38,523 nt of DNA from an uncultured Rhodobiaceae bacterium (GCA_937911445.1 CALDQY010000003.1:1-38523), one strand, 5' to 3'. Positions 1 to 9,159 are shown, numbered from the stretch's first letter. Notes: a model not told the origin generated them from the letters alone. A program made the numbers and translations.

Positions 1-1510
1 ATCCTTCGTAGCCAATGAGTGCCTCTTCAAGCGTTTCTTTGGATTCCATATCCAAGTGGTTGGTCGGCTCGTCCATCAGCAACAGGTTGTTGTCTTCGAG
101 AAGGAGTTTGAGCAAGGCAACACGAGCACGCTCTCCACCAGAGAGTTGCTTGAGTTTGGTTCCAACTTGGTCGCTTGAAAACTGGAAGCGTCCAAGGGCA
201 GCACGAATGTCTCCGTATTGGTAATCTGGCCGCAACTTCTGAATTTGTTCAACAGGATTCAGCTCGAAGTCGAGTGTGGCGTGGTCTTGATGAAAATAAC
301 CGATGACAGTACCTGGTGAAACATCGATTTTCCCAGAATCGAGTTTCAATTCCTCATTGATGATTTTGAGCAAGGTCGTCTTTCCTTGGCCGTTTCCACC
401 AACGATTCCGATGCGATCGCCCTTGCGGACTTCGAGGGTTTGGTTGTCAAGAATAGGTCGCTCAAGTCCTTCGAAGGTCTTGGTTGCATCGACGAGCTCC
501 AGAACATCCATGCTTGCTTTATCGATGGCATCAAGTTTGAGAATCAATGGCTTTCGCTTCTTCGGAACGCGTGCTTTCAATGCCTTGAGTTCTTGTTGCA
601 TACGTGTGATCATCTTGTGCTTTGCAGAGATCGACTTGTCGTATTTGTTGGCTCGCTTCATTTGCTGTATGGCACCTGTCGTGGATTGAATCTTCTTTTC
701 GAGGTTACCAATTCGCTCATTGAGCGCTTGTTCACTGGCAACTTTCTGGACGATGAATTGACTGTAATTGCCTTTCCATGGCCATGCTCGAAGGTTATCT
801 ACTTCGACAATCCTGTTGCAAACTTGGTCGAGGAAATATCGATCGTGAGAAACAATCAATTGCGCTCCCTTGAAATCCTTAAGGAAGGCTTCCAACCATT
901 CTGTTGTTTGGATGTCAAGGTGGTTTGTCGGTTCGTCCAAGAACATCACATCGATTCCAGAAAGGCCAACAAGTTGACGGGCAAGAGCGAGCTTTGCTTT
1001 TTCTCCACCGGAGAGTTGGGAAACATGCATGTCCATTGGATGTTGGTCAAGACCAAGTCGTTCGAGAATACCCTTCGCAATTCCAGCAACGTTTCCACCT
1101 CCTGATGATGCAAGTGTTTGTTGAAGTTCAGAGTATCGCTCCATGACCGGTTCCCAATCGCCCTCGTAGAATGATGGATCAACCATTTGGGCTTCAATCG
1201 AAGCGATTTCATCCTCCAATTCTTGGAATTGCCGACCCTTTCGACCAAGTTCTCCTTCAATGGTTGAATCAGATTCAATATCACGAATTTGGGTCAGGTA
1301 AGCAATACGAATTCCTGGTGCAAATTCAATCTCTCCAACGTCTTGCTTTTGTTCGCTGATAGTGTTGAGTAGTGTGGTCTTTCCAGCACCGTTGTGGCCC
1401 ACAATTCCGATGCGATCTCCATCGTTGACAATGAGGTTGATGTCCTGTAGAACATCGGTTGGTCCGAAACTTCTGTCAACGCCTTCTACGGTAATGAGTT
1501 CACGAACCAT
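1..1510 (-). CDS. ABC-F family ATPase (duplicated ABC ATPase, translation factor type); C-terminal end lies beyond the left edge of the window
   Basis: Hand translation of the minus strand from ATG at 1510 gives MVRELITVEGVDRSFGPTDVLQDINLIVNDGDRIGIVGHNGAGKTTLLN...LSGGEKAKLALARQLVGLSGIDVMFLDEPTNHLD... and a second cassette GIVGGNGQGKTTLLK...LSGGERARVALLKLLLEDNNLLLMDEPTNHLDMESKETLEEALIGYEG, running off the edge. Two Walker A/B/signature sets, no TM segments. Confidence 0.93.
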   Translation of the reverse strand, partial: MVRELITVEGVDRSFGPTDVLQDINLIVNDGDRIGIVGHNGAGKTTLLNTISEQKQDVGEIEFAPGIRIAYLTQIRDIESDSTIEGELGRKGRQFQELEDEIASIEAQMVDPSFYEGDWEPVMERYSELQQTLASSGGGNVAGIAKGILERLGLDQHPMDMHVSQLSGGEKAKLALARQLVGLSGIDVMFLDEPTNHLDIQTTEWLEAFLKDFKGAQLIVSHDRYFLDQVCNRIVEVDNLRAWPWKGNYSQFIVQKVASEQALNERIGNLEKKIQSTTGAIQQMKRANKYDKSISAKHKMITRMQQELKALKARVPKKRKPLILKLDAIDKASMDVLELVDATKTFEGLERPILDNQTLEVRKGDRIGIVGGNGQGKTTLLKIINEELKLDSGKIDVSPGTVIGYFHQDHATLDFELNPVEQIQKLRPDYQYGDIRAALGRFQFSSDQVGTKLKQLSGGERARVALLKLLLEDNNLLLMDEPTNHLDMESKETLEEALIGYEG

Positions 1511-1570
1511 GGTGGGTCACCAAACCGAGCCCATCGATGGGGCTTCAAAACCCAATCGGTTGAATTGGCT

Positions 1571-3505
1571 TCACTTGATGGCTGCAATGGATTCCTCATG
1601 GCGCGCCAAGAGGTTTCGCAACTTGACTTTCATTGACGGAGTCATGAGGTCGTTGTCCGTGGTCCATTCCTCATGATCGAGGATGATGGTTGCTGGAATC
1701 TCGTAACCTTTCCATGTTGGTGCTTGCATTGCATTGGCCTTCAACTCGGAGAGCATCCAGTCACGGGTCGATTGTCGAGCACAAATCTCCTCATCGCTTC
1801 CCGATGCGTCGACGCCAGCAGAGCTCAATGCAGCCTTCATGGCCTCAAGATTCGGGTGAACGATAAGATAGGTCTTGAGCATGTTTCGTCCATCGAGAGC
1901 AGCTTGCTCAACGAGTGGTGAAAGTTTGACGTTTTCTTCAAGTGGAGCAGGTGAAACGTACTTTCCATTCTCAAGTTTAAATTGGCTCTTGACACGGCCA
2001 GTAATGGAGAGATATCCATCTGCTGAGAGTTTACCGAGGTCACCTGTTCGGAACGTTCCTGGCTCCATGATGACTTCCTTGGTTGCCTCTTCGTTGTTCC
2101 AGTAACCGAGCATGACGTTCGGTCCAGTAACGATGATTTCGCCTTCATCAGGTCGGTCAGGATCGTCCCATGCATCGGTATCGATGGTGACCTTGACGCC
2201 GTTGGCAACTCGGCCAACGCATCGTAGTTTCGAAGTACCAGGTCCAGACCATCCGTTGGCAGCAACCAGTGGTGATGTTTCGGTCAATCCATAGCCTTCG
2301 TAACAACTGAATCCGACCATTTGGATGAATTCAGCAACGTCGGGAGAGAGTGCCGCTGCACCAGACATACAGAAACGGATGTTTCCACCGAATCGGGCAC
2401 GGACCTTGCTCCAAACGAGCTTGTCGTAGAGTTTGTCGAAGAAACCGCTTGCAGGTACTGCATCACATTCGACACCAGCCTTGGCGATTCGCTTTGCAGC
2501 GGATTTCTTGGCCTTACCAATGAGGACCTTCTTCAAACCGGTTGCAGCTTCGAACTGTGAGTTGACACGATCGTAGAACTTGTTCCATACACGAGGTACA
2601 GCAAGAAGGACTGCAGGCTTGATTTCGATACATTCGTCAGCAATCTTGGTTAAGTCAGAGATGAGGTTGATGTGGACACCACATCGAATCATCCAGTGCA
2701 AGTCGAAGGTACTACCAAAGGAGTGGGCCCATGGTAGGAACGCAGCATTCTTGTCACCGACGTAAATCTTGAAGGCAGATTGAACACAGAGGATGTTCGA
2801 GAGGGTGTTCCAATTTGTGAGCATGACACCCTTTGGATTTCCTGTTGTTCCCGATGTGTAAATGAGCGTGTTGAGTGCGAATGGGTCGTCAGCAACGTCG
2901 ATGGCTTCTTCACTCGCTCGTCCAGCGGCAACGAATTCTGCCCACTGATGGACGGTGACACCTTCAGGAGGAAGTTCGTTTGCTGGCTCGTCGCCAAGCA
3001 AGAGAACACCACAGCGTGGCCACTTTGATGCATCATCTGGCAGATTGGCAACGAGTTTGTCGAGAACCTCTGTATCTGCAACAGCAAGGAGTGCAGGCTC
3101 AGAATCGCCAAGGATGTAGGCCCATTCAGCACCATGCTGGTGTGTGTACATGGCAGTGTAAGCCGCACCGAGTGCGTTTGCTCCGTAAGAGAGCGCTGCC
3201 CATTCGACGGAATTGTTGAGAATCATGGCGACTCGATCGCCAGTGTTAACTCCAACATCGCGAAGTTGCTTACCAACTGCAGTTGCAAGGTCTCCAAACT
3301 CTTGGTAGGTCAAGTGGACACGAGGCATACCTGGCCCTGGAATGTAGCCAAAGCAAGGATGGCTGCTGAATCGTTCTGCGCTCGTCATAAGCATTTGGTA
3401 AAGCGTTCGGGGGTCGTCTCCCTCAGGCTTCTCCCACTGGCGGTCGTCAGGCTGTCGTTCCCACGCAAGTTGTTGTTGCATAGCCTGCGGTGTGCATTGC
3501 CACAC
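1571..3505 (-). CDS. AMP-binding long-chain fatty-acid--CoA ligase
   Basis: 644 aa ORF; AMP-binding motif LIYTSGTTGNPKGVMLTNWN, YGLTETSP, FRTGDLGKLSADGYLSITGRVKSQFKLENGKYVSP. Confidence 0.92.
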   Translation of the reverse strand: MWQCTPQAMQQQLAWERQPDDRQWEKPEGDDPRTLYQMLMTSAERFSSHPCFGYIPGPGMPRVHLTYQEFGDLATAVGKQLRDVGVNTGDRVAMILNNSVEWAALSYGANALGAAYTAMYTHQHGAEWAYILGDSEPALLAVADTEVLDKLVANLPDDASKWPRCGVLLLGDEPANELPPEGVTVHQWAEFVAAGRASEEAIDVADDPFALNTLIYTSGTTGNPKGVMLTNWNTLSNILCVQSAFKIYVGDKNAAFLPWAHSFGSTFDLHWMIRCGVHINLISDLTKIADECIEIKPAVLLAVPRVWNKFYDRVNSQFEAATGLKKVLIGKAKKSAAKRIAKAGVECDAVPASGFFDKLYDKLVWSKVRARFGGNIRFCMSGAAALSPDVAEFIQMVGFSCYEGYGLTETSPLVAANGWSGPGTSKLRCVGRVANGVKVTIDTDAWDDPDRPDEGEIIVTGPNVMLGYWNNEEATKEVIMEPGTFRTGDLGKLSADGYLSITGRVKSQFKLENGKYVSPAPLEENVKLSPLVEQAALDGRNMLKTYLIVHPNLEAMKAALSSAGVDASGSDEEICARQSTRDWMLSELKANAMQAPTWKGYEIPATIILDHEEWTTDNDLMTPSMKVKLRNLLARHEESIAAIK

Positions 3506-3531
3506 TTAATTTCATCCCCTACGACACATGG

Positions 3532-4263
3532 TCATGGAATTTTCGAAATTGCATTCGCCCTCCAGTCTGCGCCACCGTTTCGATTTGCAAGTGGGGAGGC
3601 TGGACTTGGATGCCACATTGCATCGATGTGAATGTCGGTGAGGACGGACTGAGCACGCTTCTTGGCGTAGTTACCAACACCTATGACCGTCTCGATGCCC
3701 ATAATCTCAACAACGGATTTCAGATGGCGGTCACAGGCTTTCAAAACCGGTTCGATGGTTGATTTTGGAAGATCAACAGGTGTCACATTTCGTCCAGTCT
3801 CACCTAGGATGAGGAGCGGGCAATGGTTGACAACAAAAATGTTGGAAAAAATGGCTTCGGTCGATCCGTAGTGGTCGGATAACATCGACCAGAATCGTGT
3901 GCCTGAGACTTCTTGACGTTCCATCGACAAACCCTCAATGGGACGTTTTGGATGGGCACCTGGGGGCGTTTGCACATCTCGTTCTTCGATTTGAAGAATG
4001 TCGCGTGCCATCGCAGTCGCCCCGAATGGGACACCGGTTTGCGCCATTCCATACGGCCCTGGATTCATTCCGAGCAACAGTGTCGTTGGACCAAACCCAC
4101 TCCATTTGTCGATGAATTGTTCGTGAAACTCCCATGCATAATCCAGTGGGTTCGTAACGTGTGCAACCGATTTGTGTTTGAGAATCCGATTCTTTCCTCG
4201 ATTGCAGGCCTCCGAAAGACGCAATGCAGCATCTTTCAGTTGTGCTGAAATGGATTCTACCAT
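3532..4263 (-). CDS. SMUG1-type (family 3) uracil-DNA glycosylase
   Basis: 243 aa ORF with LLLGMNPGPYGMAQTGVPFGA and C-terminal HPSPASPLANRNGGADW, the characteristic SMUG1 motifs. Confidence 0.87.
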   Translation of the reverse strand: MVESISAQLKDAALRLSEACNRGKNRILKHKSVAHVTNPLDYAWEFHEQFIDKWSGFGPTTLLLGMNPGPYGMAQTGVPFGATAMARDILQIEERDVQTPPGAHPKRPIEGLSMERQEVSGTRFWSMLSDHYGSTEAIFSNIFVVNHCPLLILGETGRNVTPVDLPKSTIEPVLKACDRHLKSVVEIMGIETVIGVGNYAKKRAQSVLTDIHIDAMWHPSPASPLANRNGGADWRANAISKIP

Positions 4264-4937
4264 GGAAGCTCTTCTCCTGTGTACTCAAAGAATCGTCCGG
4301 ACCTTTCAGCGGTTTGTTGTTGAATCAATCCAATGAGACCCTGGACAGAAACAGATGCAGGAACTGGTGCACGCTCACCGCCCATGTCGGTCTTTGCCCA
4401 ACCTGGGTGATACGATGTCACGGTTATCTTGTCTGATTGCCCCTCGACAGCGAGGATTTTTGTGATCATGTTCAGTCCAGTTTTGCTCGTTCGGTACGCA
4501 TAGGATCTTCCACTCATACAATCATCAATCGAGCCCATGAGGCTGGATATGTTGGCCACTTTCGTTGGTTTATCACCTTGGAGAAGCGGCCATAGGGCTT
4601 GTGAAACGCGAAGAGGGCCAATGGTGTTGACGTTGAGGACGTCGAGAGACAGTTCTGGATCGACCTCTTCCAAGGACTGCCATCGTCCGTCCATTCGTCC
4701 GGCATTGTTCACGAGCACATCGATGGATGAAACAGAAGATTTGACATTCTTTGCAAAGGTTTCAACCGATGTTGTCGAAGCGACATCGAGTTGATACACA
4801 ATCATCTGTTCATGGTGGAAATCCATTGCTTCAGGGTTTCTCACACCAGCGATGATTGTGTGCCCCTCAGCGAGCAGTTGTTTGGCAAATTCAAGCCCCA
4901 AGCCTCGGTTTGCTCCAGTGATGACCCATGTCGCCAT
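4257..4937 (-). CDS. Short-chain dehydrogenase/reductase (SDR)
   Basis: 226 aa ORF; TGANRGLGLEFAKQL Rossmann motif, NNAG, YxxxK (YAYRTSKTGLN). Confidence 0.92.
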   Translation of the reverse strand: MATWVITGANRGLGLEFAKQLLAEGHTIIAGVRNPEAMDFHHEQMIVYQLDVASTTSVETFAKNVKSSVSSIDVLVNNAGRMDGRWQSLEEVDPELSLDVLNVNTIGPLRVSQALWPLLQGDKPTKVANISSLMGSIDDCMSGRSYAYRTSKTGLNMITKILAVEGQSDKITVTSYHPGWAKTDMGGERAPVPASVSVQGLIGLIQQQTAERSGRFFEYTGEELPW

Positions 4938-4968
4938 GACTCAAGGTTGTCGAGGAGATTCATTGAGG

Positions 4969-6726
4969 TTACTCGTCTGCAAAGACGGGCAAAATAGTGG
5001 AATCGAGTTGAAGTTTAGCCGACGCAAAGATCGAGTCAATGCTTGGGCGTTCCTCTTTGCGCTTCAATTTTGCACGGGCAGAAACGATGTTCCACGCTGC
5101 TTTTTTGCCGATGCCAGGAATGGCTTCGAACTGTTTTTCAGTTGCTGTATTGATGTCCAACCCAATCTCAACTCCCGTGATTGAACGAGCGCCATGTCCA
5201 GTGATCATGATGTTTGAAGAGGTTTCGAGCGGAATGTGATATGGAACGCCAATGAGGATAGGGTAAGCTCCGATTTGGCGACCAAAAGTGAGCCCCGCGC
5301 GTCCATGAACATGCTCACCCACGTGCTCTTCCGTGAGGTGGACTGGTAAGCGAGTCCGACCATCATGAGTCTCCCAATGCACGTCTTTGAGAATGTGACC
5401 AAGAGGGAAGAGTTCCTGAAGGAGCGGTGAATCAATCGTATCACGAACAGCCGATTTGAAACTCTTGAATTCTTTTTCTGGAATGTCTTGGAAACCTTCG
5501 CCTTCGACTTGACGAATGTTAATTCGCCGTAACAGTAAGCCTTCGTTACGTAAATCATGGAGAAGATTGAGATTCATCGAATATGTTTCCGTTCGCTCAC
5601 CGTTCAATCCCGCTATGAAATTCAATCCTGGGAGGAGTTTTGGAAGACCACGTTCTCCACGCTCTCTCCCGTATTGATTGATGAGGCGGAGAGCTGATTT
5701 GAGCTGATGTGCATCGCAATTGAGCCAATTTGCAGCATGTACATTCGGATCCGCAGACTCCAAACCAAACGACAAAACGGCTCCATCTGATAGTGTTTCA
5801 ACCAATGTCTTGGTGATTTCAGTGGAAGGTTCAATGTTTTCTGCGATGATGGATGGGTTTCCATTGTCGGTGTGAAGAATACCAAGTCGTTCGTCTTCAC
5901 GCAATCCATGAAGGAGTTTGGCAATGGGTTCTGGATTTGGAATTGGATACTCAAGATCTTTCACACCTTCAGCCATGTAGGTGTAGGTGTCGGTCATTCC
6001 ACCAAGCCGAACATGTTGAACACCAGAGTCATGCGCCAGTTTGACTTCTTGGATAATGTCCTCAGGTGTACGCCAAATGGGTATGCCTTTTTTTGGTTCA
6101 ATGCAAAACTTGCACCCACGTTTGAATCGGACGCATCCTTGGTAGACCTCGACTTCGTAGGTAAGAGGTCCACGTTTTTCTTCCGTTCCTAGATCAGGAT
6201 GCTGCAAAACCGCCTTGCTCTGTGCTCCTGAGTGTGCCCACGTTGTCCATTGTTCACTCGTTCGACGTTCGTGTTTCCATGTTCCAGTTTTGAGGAACCC
6301 ATGCAAGGTCGCATCCGTATCTTGGACAGCGAGGAAGAGATTTGAGCGGAGAGGGAGCCATCCCTGTTGTTTCCAACCACGAACGGCCCATCCACCGAAC
6401 AATGCAGGAATCTCCCGGGGCAAGGATCGAATCAATTCAGTTGATTCTCTGCGGGAAATGGGTGTTCCACGAATGTATCGGCCTGGAACAACAGCACCAG
6501 CAATGCAGACAAATCCTTCCAAATCTCGAAGGTGTTGCTCTCGTTCTTGTTCAGAATACAACCTCCACTGATCGATGGTCACGTACGTGTAGTCGATCGA
6601 GTGCTGTTCGAGAACGCCACAAACGTATCGAATATGGAATCCTACGTAAGGTGGTACGCCAAAAGCAGCAGGTTCGTCCTCGTACCCATCAAGAACGAGC
6701 CAAGAAGGAGAATCGTTCTCTACCAT
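4969..6726 (-). CDS. Radical SAM protein with C-terminal helix-hairpin-helix (COG1031-like)
   Basis: 585 aa ORF; Cys cluster YQGCVRFKRGCKFCIEPKKG, downstream radical SAM TIM-barrel-like sequence (VRLGGMTDTYTY, FGLESADPNVHAANWLN), C-terminal HhH motif INTATEKQFEAIPGIGKKAAWNIVSARAK. Confidence 0.83.
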   Translation of the reverse strand: MVENDSPSWLVLDGYEDEPAAFGVPPYVGFHIRYVCGVLEQHSIDYTYVTIDQWRLYSEQEREQHLRDLEGFVCIAGAVVPGRYIRGTPISRRESTELIRSLPREIPALFGGWAVRGWKQQGWLPLRSNLFLAVQDTDATLHGFLKTGTWKHERRTSEQWTTWAHSGAQSKAVLQHPDLGTEEKRGPLTYEVEVYQGCVRFKRGCKFCIEPKKGIPIWRTPEDIIQEVKLAHDSGVQHVRLGGMTDTYTYMAEGVKDLEYPIPNPEPIAKLLHGLREDERLGILHTDNGNPSIIAENIEPSTEITKTLVETLSDGAVLSFGLESADPNVHAANWLNCDAHQLKSALRLINQYGRERGERGLPKLLPGLNFIAGLNGERTETYSMNLNLLHDLRNEGLLLRRINIRQVEGEGFQDIPEKEFKSFKSAVRDTIDSPLLQELFPLGHILKDVHWETHDGRTRLPVHLTEEHVGEHVHGRAGLTFGRQIGAYPILIGVPYHIPLETSSNIMITGHGARSITGVEIGLDINTATEKQFEAIPGIGKKAAWNIVSARAKLKRKEERPSIDSIFASAKLQLDSTILPVFADE

Positions 6727-6802
6727 GATGACCGTCTTGACTTCCGCTTGATAGCCTTATGTCCCCAGATTCCGTGGACTAGGCTGATTTGTGAGAATGA
6801 GA

Positions 6803-8173
6803 TCATCGGCGTTGCTTCTTCCGCTTCTCTTCAGCGATGGCCTTGAGTTCTCGAGCGGATTTTCCGCCCTGCCCCTTCTTCTTGCCACCTGCTTGCGAGA
6901 TGTCGACCTTCAATCGTCGACCGTTGAGTTCCTGTCCATTAAGGGCCTTAACGACGTCCTCGCCCTTGTCTTTCTCATCGATGAAGACAAACGCAAATCC
7001 TTTCGGTTTTCCTCCTTTATCGGTGGCAATAGCGATTTCTGTGATGGTGGCCTTGTCGCCAAAGAATGCTGTGATGGCTTTCTCGTCTGCATCGAATGGA
7101 AGGTTGCCGACGTAGAGTTTGAGCCCTTTTGCCGGACCTTTCGAACGCTTCTCCTTATTGTCTGCATCACGAACACCGATTCGGCGTCCATGAAGACGGT
7201 GACCATCAAGTTCATTGATGGCAGCATCCGCATGTGCCTTGTCTGTGTACGTCACAAATCCAAATCCTCTTGAGGCACCAGAATCATCGGTCATGACAAT
7301 GCAATCGGTCATCTCGCCATGCTTACCAAAGAGTTCTCGGAGTTTTTCAGTGTCAACCTCACGAGGCAGGCCACCGACAAAGAGACGACAACCAGGAGCA
7401 GCCTTTCGTCCACGTCCTCCTCCACCTCCTTGACCTTCAAATCGGAAGTAGGTACGTTCACGTCCATCTTCTCGAACGTCAGCAGCGATGTAGGTTGCCC
7501 GGCCGGACGATCCTTTGGCAAAGAGTTGCTCTGCGTCTTTGCCCCAACGCTTTCCAGATAGATTCAGAGTTGAAGCGCCTTGTTCGAGTTCTGCCCAGCC
7601 AGCACCGAAGTTGTCTGCGAGTGCACGGTAGCCTTCGTATGTACAACTTGGACAAGCAACGTTCCAGTCTCCATTGACATGGGCTTGCAGTGTATCACCA
7701 CACGATGGACAAATCGCGTGGAGTACGCCGCAATCGTCGCGCTCACGGAAGTCGAGCCGAACCACAGGTTCAATTTCGGTCACAACCGCTCGTGCAACAT
7801 CTCGTCGACGGACGGCATCAGCAACGGTGTGAAGGAATCGGTCGACAATTCGAGTCACGTGAAAGTGACCTTGGAGTTGATGTGGCAATACGTCGCCCTG
7901 TTTCCCTTCAACAACAAGGATTCGGGCTTCTCCCCCTTTTTCTTGCAGTTTCTCGAATTGGCAAAGAACCGTATCTCCAATTTCGATGTTGACGATGGAT
8001 TTTGATGCATCAACAATAACGTGGCCATCATCGATTCGCACGTATCCTGTCGTTGTTGCAACGATTCGGTTGTCAACTGTCGTCGTTCCTTCGCCGGCTT
8101 GATGTTCGCCAACGGTTCCAATCTCTGTTCCTGGGGTGACGAGGCTCGTCGTCATAATTTCAACTCGCTGCAC
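6803..8173 (-). CDS. Csl4-like exosome RNA-binding protein (N-domain, S1-like, zinc ribbon) fused to two RRM domains
   Basis: 456 aa ORF. N-terminus LVTPGTEIGTVGEHQAGEGTTTVDNRIVATTTGYVRID... resembles archaeal Csl4; zinc ribbon ICPSCGDTL-x15-CPSCTYEGYR; RRM1 with RNP2 LFVGGL and RNP1 RGFGFVTY; RRM2 with RNP2 LYVGNL and RNP1 KGFAFVFI; basic C-terminus. Alternative start MTTSLV at 8155. Confidence 0.88.
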   Translation of the reverse strand: MQRVEIMTTSLVTPGTEIGTVGEHQAGEGTTTVDNRIVATTTGYVRIDDGHVIVDASKSIVNIEIGDTVLCQFEKLQEKGGEARILVVEGKQGDVLPHQLQGHFHVTRIVDRFLHTVADAVRRRDVARAVVTEIEPVVRLDFRERDDCGVLHAICPSCGDTLQAHVNGDWNVACPSCTYEGYRALADNFGAGWAELEQGASTLNLSGKRWGKDAEQLFAKGSSGRATYIAADVREDGRERTYFRFEGQGGGGGRGRKAAPGCRLFVGGLPREVDTEKLRELFGKHGEMTDCIVMTDDSGASRGFGFVTYTDKAHADAAINELDGHRLHGRRIGVRDADNKEKRSKGPAKGLKLYVGNLPFDADEKAITAFFGDKATITEIAIATDKGGKPKGFAFVFIDEKDKGEDVVKALNGQELNGRRLKVDISQAGGKKKGQGGKSARELKAIAEEKRKKQRR

Positions 8174-8251
8174 AAGCCACCGACGCAGCGGTAACGTGTG
8201 CTGATTTGATGCGAGCGCTGCTCCCTTTTCAACCCCTCACATGGGTTTGCA

Positions 8252-8872
8252 TCAATTCTTCTTCGCAAGACGATAGCATCGAATTCGAGTAGAGGACTTG
8301 TTTTTCGTGTGATGTGCATAGGCCGCTGGTAGCCGGAAATCGTCCTGATAGATCGAATGAAGCTCATACCCGTTTTCGTGTGCGAGTGGCAACAAATGCT
8401 CAGCATCGATGCTGTGTATGAAGTGAATGAGGGGAATCTTCATCGAAAAGAGGGTCTCGAAAAATGCCCTATCCGCTCGTGGGGTTTGGACGCCCCACGG
8501 CGGATTCATGATCGCCATGTCAACAGGTTTGTCAAGTTCGATTGGATGTCCATTCACTCGACTGTTGATGACGGTACAGATGGACTCGCCTTCAACCTCT
8601 CGAACATTGTGTTGAAGTACGTCAAGGGTGGGTGCATCGCACTCGACCATGGTCACATGTTTCGCTCCTAGAAAGGCAGCACCGATTCCAAGAACACCGT
8701 TTCCGGCTCCCAAATCAAGAACGTGTTTGTCAGTAAATCCGTCACCAAGATCAATCTTGGTAAGCCAAGCAGCCGCAAGGTTTCCCTCCGTTGGGTATTG
8801 TTCAAGTTCAACGGATTGACACGGGTGAGGCTCAAGCGATGAGAGTCGCATCGCCAGATGCCGTTGACGCAT
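8252..8872 (-). CDS. METTL5-like N6-adenine rRNA methyltransferase (class I SAM-dependent)
   Basis: ORF track runs 8252..8899; internal ATG at 8872 (MRQRHLAMRL) avoids overlap with the upstream ORF. Motifs LEQYPTEGNLAAAWL, VLDLGAGNGVLGIGAAFLGAKHVTMVECD, IMNPPWG. Confidence 0.84.
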   Translation of the reverse strand: MRQRHLAMRLSSLEPHPCQSVELEQYPTEGNLAAAWLTKIDLGDGFTDKHVLDLGAGNGVLGIGAAFLGAKHVTMVECDAPTLDVLQHNVREVEGESICTVINSRVNGHPIELDKPVDMAIMNPPWGVQTPRADRAFFETLFSMKIPLIHFIHSIDAEHLLPLAHENGYELHSIYQDDFRLPAAYAHHTKNKSSTRIRCYRLAKKN

Positions 8873-8876
8873 GCAT

Positions 8877-9116
8877 TCACCAACGACGTTGCTGTCCAAA
8901 TTGCTGGTTGAATTGCTGCTGTTGTTGCATTTGCGCGTTGAATTGGGCTTGTTGCATGGCCTGTTGGTTGCTCATCATGAGTGCAATTTGACGAATCTGT
9001 TCAGCTTCCATGCGAAGGCGCTGAATCAATTGTTCACCTGGTTGCTGATTGCCACAAAACCGGCAGAATCGCATTCCATCGTTCAAAGATTGTCCGCACG
9101 TCACGCAGAATGCCAT
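8877..9116 (-). CDS. Small zinc-ribbon protein with Gln/Met-rich tail
   Basis: 79 aa ORF MAFCVTCGQSLNDGMRFCRFCGNQQPG... (two CxxC knuckles) followed by NQQAMQQAQFNAQMQQQQQFNQQFGQQRRW; tightly placed between flanking minus-strand genes. Confidence 0.75.
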   Translation of the reverse strand: MAFCVTCGQSLNDGMRFCRFCGNQQPGEQLIQRLRMEAEQIRQIALMMSNQQAMQQAQFNAQMQQQQQFNQQFGQQRRW

Positions 9117-9159
9117 GTTCTCACCTGCTCTTGACTAGACACCTTGTGATTTCAACCTT

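Noticed and set aside
386-1105. 239-aa plus-strand ORF in the track
   Set aside because: Antisense shadow of the ABC-F gene; the minus-strand frame carries clear duplicated ABC motifs.
2689-3168. 159-aa minus-strand ORF (and the 142-aa ORF at 1837-2265)
   Set aside because: Alternate frames within the acyl-CoA ligase, low-complexity Ser/Thr/Leu-rich translation, no recognisable domain.
3134-3631. 165-aa plus-strand ORF spanning the ligase/SMUG1 junction
   Set aside because: Antisense to two well-supported genes; no motif.
7403-7440. Short C/T-rich (cctcctccacctcc) tract as possible repeat or regulatory element
   Set aside because: It encodes the Gly-rich linker (GQGGGGGRGRK) between the Csl4-like and RRM parts; coding explanation suffices.
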